From positions 1-10,886 of the forward strand of contig CAZWSE010000106.1 in the NCBI GenBank assembly GCA_964636575.1: a stretch of DNA of 10,886 nucleotides, written 5' to 3'. The position numbers were made by a program, and so were the translations under genes. The notes under the pieces were generated by a model, which did not search any database, was not told where the DNA came from, and saw only the letters and a program-made list of their open reading frames with translations. Positions 8,301-10,886 of this stretch are shown piece by piece; the stretch's first letter is position 1, and the number at the start of each line of letters is the position of its first letter. This DNA comes from CAZWSE01 sp964636575. Its GTDB lineage: Bacteria; Pseudomonadota; Alphaproteobacteria; Rhodobacterales; Rhodobacteraceae.

Positions 8301-10723
8301 TTGAGGCCCACGGTGATGATGAAGGTAACATCGAGACCGGATTCCATTTGGTTCAAAACGATGGTGCCAAGACACGCATCTTCGGGGACAACGCCGTGGA
8401 TACGGTCGCGGACGGGCTTTATCATTTGCCCTTCGGGTATCGTAAAGACCGGATCATCAACGAGGATGGCAACAACAACCAAACGCTCGAAGATTTGGCG
8501 TGGTGGAGCGAAGCCTTGCTGGCGGACGAATTGGCTGAAGCCGCGCAAGGGCAGGGCGTCTTGTTCAATGCGGATGAGAATCCACGCGCTGTGGCGCTGA
8601 CAGGCACCGGCTTGGATCAGATCATTGATATCATCTTCACAGATATCGGGATCAACAAAAACGTTGCCACGTCTGATGCGCAAGAAGCGGCGGAAGCCGC
8701 AACCGGGATCAGCACGATGATCTTGGATGCAATCCGCGAGCAGGGGCTTGTTGATGACGGGGATCTGACGGCGTCGGATGTCTATGCGATCAACAGCTAT
8801 ATTCGCGAGAACCCAGATCTGCTTGAACAGTTCATCACCTTCCACGGCAATGACGAAAACGGTGTCGAAACGGGGTATCACCTTGTTCAAAACAACGGCG
8901 GTCAGACGTTCCTGTTCAGCAAGAACGCTTTGGACACCGTCGCCGACGGGTTGTTTCACATCGGTTTCGATATCGTCAAAGGCCGGTTCCAGAATGAGGA
9001 TGGCGACAACAATGCCTCGGTTGAGACAGTCGCCTATTGGCTGGAGCAGATGCTGAGCGATGATATCGACAGCGGCGCGCTGGACAGTGAGCTTGAGGCT
9101 GTTGCTGGTACCACCGGCACCGGACTTGATAGTCTGGTCGACATTGTGATGACCGATCCTGGCCTGCAAAAGCGCATTTCAGAGCTTGATATTCGTGAGG
9201 GCGCTGAAGCTGCTGATGCGATCAATGCGATGATCGTTGAAGCGATTGAGATGACCGGTGTCGCCGCCAATGGCGAGATCAAACGATCCGACATTTTTGA
9301 GATCAACGACTATATCCGCGCCAATCACTATGATGCTTTCGTAGAGGCACATGGCAACGATGAGAACGGTGTCGAAACTGGTTTTCATCTGGTCCAAGGC
9401 GATGGTGCCAACACGGTTCTGTTCAGCAATAATGCGGTGAACACGGTTGCTGATGGGCTTTATCATATCGGGTTTGAGATCGATGAATGTGGCCGTCTGA
9501 CCAACGAAGACGGCAACGCCAATGTGTCGATCACGACCGCTGCCGGTTGGCTCGATAGTTTGCTTACGGCTGCCGATTACCAGCGTTTGAGCGATGCTGC
9601 TGTGGTGAACCCCTACATCATGGGCACTACGGGCACGGGCTTGGATCAGTTGGTCAATATCGTCACCAGTGATGACGGGCTGATCAACCGTATCTCGACC
9701 TCTGATATCAGAGACGGTGCAGAGGCCGCGCAGGGTATGAACGAACTGATCTTGGACGCGATCCGCGACACGGGCGTTGCCAATGACGGTTCGATTTCTG
9801 CTTATGACGTTCTTGCGATCAATGATGTGATCCGGGGTGATGCGAGTGCCTTGGCCACGTTCACCGAACTGCACGGCAATGATGAGCAAGGCGTTGAAAC
9901 CGGGTTTCATCTGGTGCAAGGCGATGGTGCCCGGACTGAGCTTTTTGAGCGCAACGCTGTCAATACCGTGGCCGATGGCATCTATCACATCGGGTTTGAG
10001 GTAAAGAACAACCGCTTTGTGAACGAAGATGGCGATGCCAATGCCTCTGTCTCAACAGTGGCAGGTTGGTTGGATGATCTGCTTGCGGATGATCTGGCGG
10101 ATGGCAGTCTTGTGAACCCCGATTTGTTGCCGGAAGCCGTTGATTTGGCCGCCTTGCAGCAAGCTGAGGTTCGCAGCATGGAGGCCCCGTTTGAGGTGAC
10201 CAAGGAAGGCGGCGCAGTTGAGCTTGCCGATGGGTCTGATCTCGATCTGGCGGCGGCCACTGTCATTGTCGGCTTTACGGCGGACAACGCCCAAGATGCG
10301 GGCAAGGATGTCTTTTTCTCACGCGATGGCGCTTACTATCAAGACGGTGGGCATCTGAGCATGTGGGTCGAAAAAGGTGATCTGGTTGCCCGTTTCCAAA
10401 CCGCCGAAGATCAGGTTTACCTGAAAGCCAACGATGTGATTGAGGATGGCACTGCATATGATGTGGCCTTCACCTTCAACGGATCTGAGGCGCAGTTGTA
10501 TCTGGACGGTGCGATTGTCGATATAGAGGCCTCTACCGCCACTTGGGAAAATGCCGATGAGGCGATTTTGCTTGGCGGGTCTTTGATGCAACGTCGTGAT
10601 GGCCAAGACCGTGTGGACGATCGTTTCGAAGGCACGATTGATGACTTCTTTATCTTCAACAGGGAGCTGAACTTTGCTGAAATCCAAGCGGCAACGCAGC
10701 AAGACTATGGTGTCTTGGTTTAA
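5360..10723 (+). CDS. Giant acidic repeat protein: eight ~173-residue units and two LamG-like domains
   Basis: An uninterrupted 1787-codon frame. Order: units 1-4 (starting near residues 9, 185, 358, 530), LamG-like domain 1 (about 710-885), linker, units 5-8 (906, 1082, 1253, 1425), LamG-like domain 2 (about 1605-1787). Each unit opens with (G/S)xGLD, then a helical stretch with AA...(M/L/I)N, a DG loop such as ANDGKITASD, a segment HGNDENGVETGFHLVQGDG, then NTVADGIYHIGF and NEDG(D/N)xN followed by an amphipathic helix. The DG loop resembles EF-hand or dockerin loops but lacks acidic residues at loop positions 1 and 3; the NEDGDxN loop is more convincingly calcium-binding. The protein is very acidic and has a single Cys (1377). 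There is no Sec signal, transmembrane segment, RTX nonapeptide or catalytic motif that I recognise. The start is ATG 5360 or 5366: an in-frame TGA directly precedes 5360, and the ribosome-binding site is weak (GGA at 5354-5356). A calcium-stabilised surface or secreted binding protein is a reasonable guess, not a demonstrated function. Confidence 0.95.
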   Translation: MKMINGTTQTGLDLLIDLIVADEGLAARISQAEIEAGAIAANKMNEIIVKGIQATGIANDGKFTAADMRTLSDWVRATHLAEFTEYHGNDEGNVETGFHLIQNDGDATKLFGRDLVDTVADGLYHLVFGYEKNNIINEDGNRNAQLDELSWWLGELLEEELVEAAAGTGPLANAGVDPKAVETSGSGLDQLVDIILDDPGLSHKISASEIQEGAQAAADLNTMIVNIIKSEGLANDGKITASDVYRINAVIQGDDALHDRFLELHGNDENGVETGFHLVQGDGANTRIFSTNAVNTLADGIYHIGFDIEKGRFLNEDGDRNASVTTVASWIDGLLHGDYKSASLMTAEADPIPDPATGTGLDDLIDMIEADPSLERRIDVADIGDGVAAANTMNALLLEGLKATGAANDGVIQTSDMRDVNTWLRADADRYQTFLEAHGNDENGVETGFHLVQGDGAVSRLYGENGVNTVADGIYHFGFDIDRGRFLNEDGDKNQSVEKVAAWVNELLTDDDKAALVNADVVTSVTGSTGTGLDRFVDIIMSDPGLNDDISTSDTVAGAQAADGLNALIVEGLIAVGAGQDGTINAADVAAVSAWIREDAGRYEAFVELHGNDEGNVETGFHLVQGDGADTHLFDRNAVNTVADGIYHIGFEIKNGRFLNEDGNANASVSSVAHYLNALMADDLANGVLYNPAYDPANVDVAALDAGLVRSLDEVVADGQTGSVELAHDTDLNLSQTTVMFSMTANSTDGMDGLFSKDGKGLQDGGHVTIFRSGDDIKVRVQTDTSEVWLVEKDVVEAGQPLHVALTLDGTAARLYLDGALVEMKETSATWVNADEDITVGANAWAQTDADDNRVRDVFDGTINDVKVYDTALTGTQIQAVGDVRPTVETAEGLEDRGPLPSGTTGTGLDRLVEIITSDVGLDRRISDEEIAAGAEAANVMNGLIIEAIQATGVANDGTLSAGDIRDMSTWVMMNRKEAFLEAHGDDEGNIETGFHLVQNDGAKTRIFGDNAVDTVADGLYHLPFGYRKDRIINEDGNNNQTLEDLAWWSEALLADELAEAAQGQGVLFNADENPRAVALTGTGLDQIIDIIFTDIGINKNVATSDAQEAAEAATGISTMILDAIREQGLVDDGDLTASDVYAINSYIRENPDLLEQFITFHGNDENGVETGYHLVQNNGGQTFLFSKNALDTVADGLFHIGFDIVKGRFQNEDGDNNASVETVAYWLEQMLSDDIDSGALDSELEAVAGTTGTGLDSLVDIVMTDPGLQKRISELDIREGAEAADAINAMIVEAIEMTGVAANGEIKRSDIFEINDYIRANHYDAFVEAHGNDENGVETGFHLVQGDGANTVLFSNNAVNTVADGLYHIGFEIDECGRLTNEDGNANVSITTAAGWLDSLLTAADYQRLSDAAVVNPYIMGTTGTGLDQLVNIVTSDDGLINRISTSDIRDGAEAAQGMNELILDAIRDTGVANDGSISAYDVLAINDVIRGDASALATFTELHGNDEQGVETGFHLVQGDGARTELFERNAVNTVADGIYHIGFEVKNNRFVNEDGDANASVSTVAGWLDDLLADDLADGSLVNPDLLPEAVDLAALQQAEVRSMEAPFEVTKEGGAVELADGSDLDLAAATVIVGFTADNAQDAGKDVFFSRDGAYYQDGGHLSMWVEKGDLVARFQTAEDQVYLKANDVIEDGTAYDVAFTFNGSEAQLYLDGAIVDIEASTATWENADEAILLGGSLMQRRDGQDRVDDRFEGTIDDFFIFNRELNFAEIQAATQQDYGVLV
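5384..7486 (+). repeat. First tetrad of the ~173-residue repeat (units 1-4)
   Basis: Units begin at bases 5384, 5912, 6431 and 6947 (residues 9, 185, 358, 530), giving steps of 176, 173 and 172 residues. DG loops are ANDGKFTAAD, ANDGKITASD, ANDGVIQTSD and GQDGTINAAD. The NEDG(N/D)xN loop is present in all four. Unit 1 differs from the rest by DTVADGLYHLVFGY and IINEDGN in place of NTVADGIYHIGF and FLNEDG, and by a longer tail (EEELVEAAAGTG). Unit 4 ends in a longer linker (VDVAALDAGLVRS) leading into the LamG-like domain. Confidence 0.93.
7487..8014 (+). other. LamG-like (concanavalin-fold) domain 1 of the giant protein
   Basis: Residues about 710-885. The order of strands and motifs matches Laminin_G_3-type jelly-roll domains: GSVELAHDTDLNL, MFSMTANS, GLFSKDGKGLQDGGHVTIF, VRVQTDTSEVWL, LHVALTLDGTAARLYLDGALV, then ITVGANAW and FDGTINDVKVYDTALTGTQIQ. 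Such domains commonly bind carbohydrates or proteins and calcium; the ligand here is unknown. Confidence 0.85.
8075..10171 (+). repeat. Second tetrad of the ~173-residue repeat (units 5-8)
   Basis: Units begin at bases 8075, 8603, 9116 and 9632 (residues 906, 1082, 1253, 1425), steps of 176, 171 and 172. Unit 5 carries the unit-1 hallmarks (DTVADGLYHLPFGY, IINEDGN, tail ADELAEAAQGQG). Unit 6 shares TASDVYxIN and IxKGRF with unit 2. Unit 7 shares the F(L/V)EAHGN segment and an ADVV/AAVV tail with unit 3. Unit 8 shares the VDxAALxxxxVRS linker with unit 4. Unit 6 is the most diverged (VATSDAQEAAEAATGIS, GYHLVQNNGG). Unit 7 has an extra residue and the only Cys (DECGRLTNEDG). Confidence 0.93.
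10172..10720 (+). other. LamG-like (concanavalin-fold) domain 2 at the C-terminus of the giant protein
   Basis: Residues about 1605-1787. It is colinear with domain 1: GAVELADGSDLDLAAATV, VFFSRDGAYYQDGGHLSMW, VARFQTAEDQVYL, YDVAFTFNGSEAQLYLDGAIV, SATWEN-like STATWENADE, FEGTIDDFFIFNRELNFAEIQ. The protein ends 10 residues after the last strand, so no separate sorting or RTX-type secretion domain follows it. Confidence 0.85.
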
Positions 10724-10748
10724 CTAAGCGCACCAGAATGAAATCAGC

Positions 10749-10783
10749 GAAAGGCGGCGGGTCACCCTGTCGCCTTTCTCTTT
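10749..10783 (+). terminator. Rho-independent-like terminator after the giant gene
   Basis: GAAAGGCG (10749-10756) pairs perfectly with CGCCTTTC (10771-10778). An inner GGG-tca-CCC can extend the structure, and TCTTT follows. It sits 26 bases after the TAA stop. The T tail is short, so efficiency is uncertain. Confidence 0.75.
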
Positions 10784-10827
10784 GACAGATGTGCAAATCG
10801 GGGCGAGAACCCTGCTTGACATCTGTC
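10782..10827. promoter_or_regulatory. 9-base inverted repeat with TTGACA boxes upstream of the right-edge gene
   Basis: GACAGATGT (10784-10792) and ACATCTGTC (10819-10827) are perfect inverted repeats separated by 26 bases. Each arm overlaps a TTGACA hexamer (10782-10787 and 10816-10821), the consensus -35 box. From the first box, a 17-base spacer leads to GAGAAC, a poor -10. The arrangement suggests a regulated promoter or operator for the downstream gene, but could also be an extended hairpin behind the terminator. Confidence 0.35.
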
Positions 10828-10844
10828 CGATCAGGAGCCTGCCC

Positions 10845-10886
10845 ATGCCCAATCTACGCGATTTCAAAGTCCTTGCGTTTGACGTT
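10845..10886 (+). CDS. Start of a probable haloacid dehalogenase-like (HAD) hydrolase, cut by window edge
   Basis: Only 14 codons are present: MPNLRDFKVLAFDV. The FKVLAFDV segment fits the first strand of HAD-superfamily hydrolases, in which the Asp (residue 13) is the phosphate- or halide-attacking nucleophile of DxxGT. The wording is especially like type II haloacid dehalogenases (FDVxGTxxD). AGGAG (10833-10837) lies 7 bases before the ATG, supporting the start. The family call rests on very few residues and the rest of the motif lies outside the window. Confidence 0.55.
   Translation, partial: MPNLRDFKVLAFDV

Noticed and set aside
7598..9169. A 523-codon open frame on the minus strand
   Set aside because: It lies wholly antisense to the repeat gene and its sequence is the reverse reading of that gene's codon pattern; it shows no domain of its own. 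The same applies to the antisense frames at 5570-6367, 6983-7543 and 9179-9988.
5384..10171. The repeats as a CRISPR array or DNA-level tandem repeat
   Set aside because: The period is over 500 bases, the repeats are diverged, in frame and encode conserved protein; there are no short repeats with unique spacers.
5360..10723. The giant protein as an RTX toxin or adhesin
   Set aside because: It lacks GGxGxDxLx nonapeptides; its calcium-type loops (NEDGDxN, ANDGxI) are of a different kind.

Overview
The window looks like chromosomal DNA of a marine alphaproteobacterium, most likely in the Rhodobacterales/roseobacter group. This is inferred from the moderately high GC, the alphaproteobacterial character of EttA and NadD, and the presence of RTX and LamG-type repeat proteins. 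No taxonomic marker gene is present, so the placement is an inference. The sequence is draft quality: a 100-N gap at 1646-1745 is flanked by two identical 55-base copies, so the gap is probably an assembly artefact.

Layout from left to right. (1) On the minus strand, 1-1599 encodes nearly all of the ABC-F translation factor EttA; its last codons lie beyond the left edge. (2) Divergently, 1826-2443 encodes the NAD-biosynthesis enzyme NadD. If the false gap is collapsed, the two start codons are only about 71 bases apart. (3) Convergent with nadD, and only 17 bases from it, is a minus-strand gene for a 487-residue RTX (hemolysin-type calcium-binding repeat) protein at 2461-3924. Upstream of it on the same strand is an EamA/DMT-family transporter (3999-4856). 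(4) A non-coding stretch of about 500 bases (4857-5359) separates the transporter from a divergently transcribed giant gene. (5) The giant gene, 5360-10723, encodes a 1787-residue acidic protein made of repeats. A terminator-like hairpin follows it. (6) At the right edge the first 14 codons of a probable haloacid-dehalogenase-like hydrolase begin at 10845.

The most interesting object is the giant gene. Its protein has a two-level repeat architecture: four units of about 171-176 residues followed by a LamG-like (concanavalin-fold) domain, and that whole five-part block occurs twice. Corresponding landmarks in the two blocks are offset by 895-897 residues, and units 1 to 4 pair best with units 5 to 8 in order. 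Each unit carries an EF-hand/dockerin-like DG loop, an invariant HGxDE...ETG(F/Y)HL(V/I)Q segment, a conserved ADG(I/L)(Y/F)H segment and an invariant NEDG(D/N)xN loop. This suggests a large calcium-stabilised surface or secreted protein, perhaps an adhesin or carbohydrate binder, but no function can be assigned from sequence alone.

The housekeeping genes (ettA, nadD, the transporter) have no evident functional link to the two repeat proteins. The RTX protein and the giant protein could both be extracellular, but no secretion-system gene is visible here.
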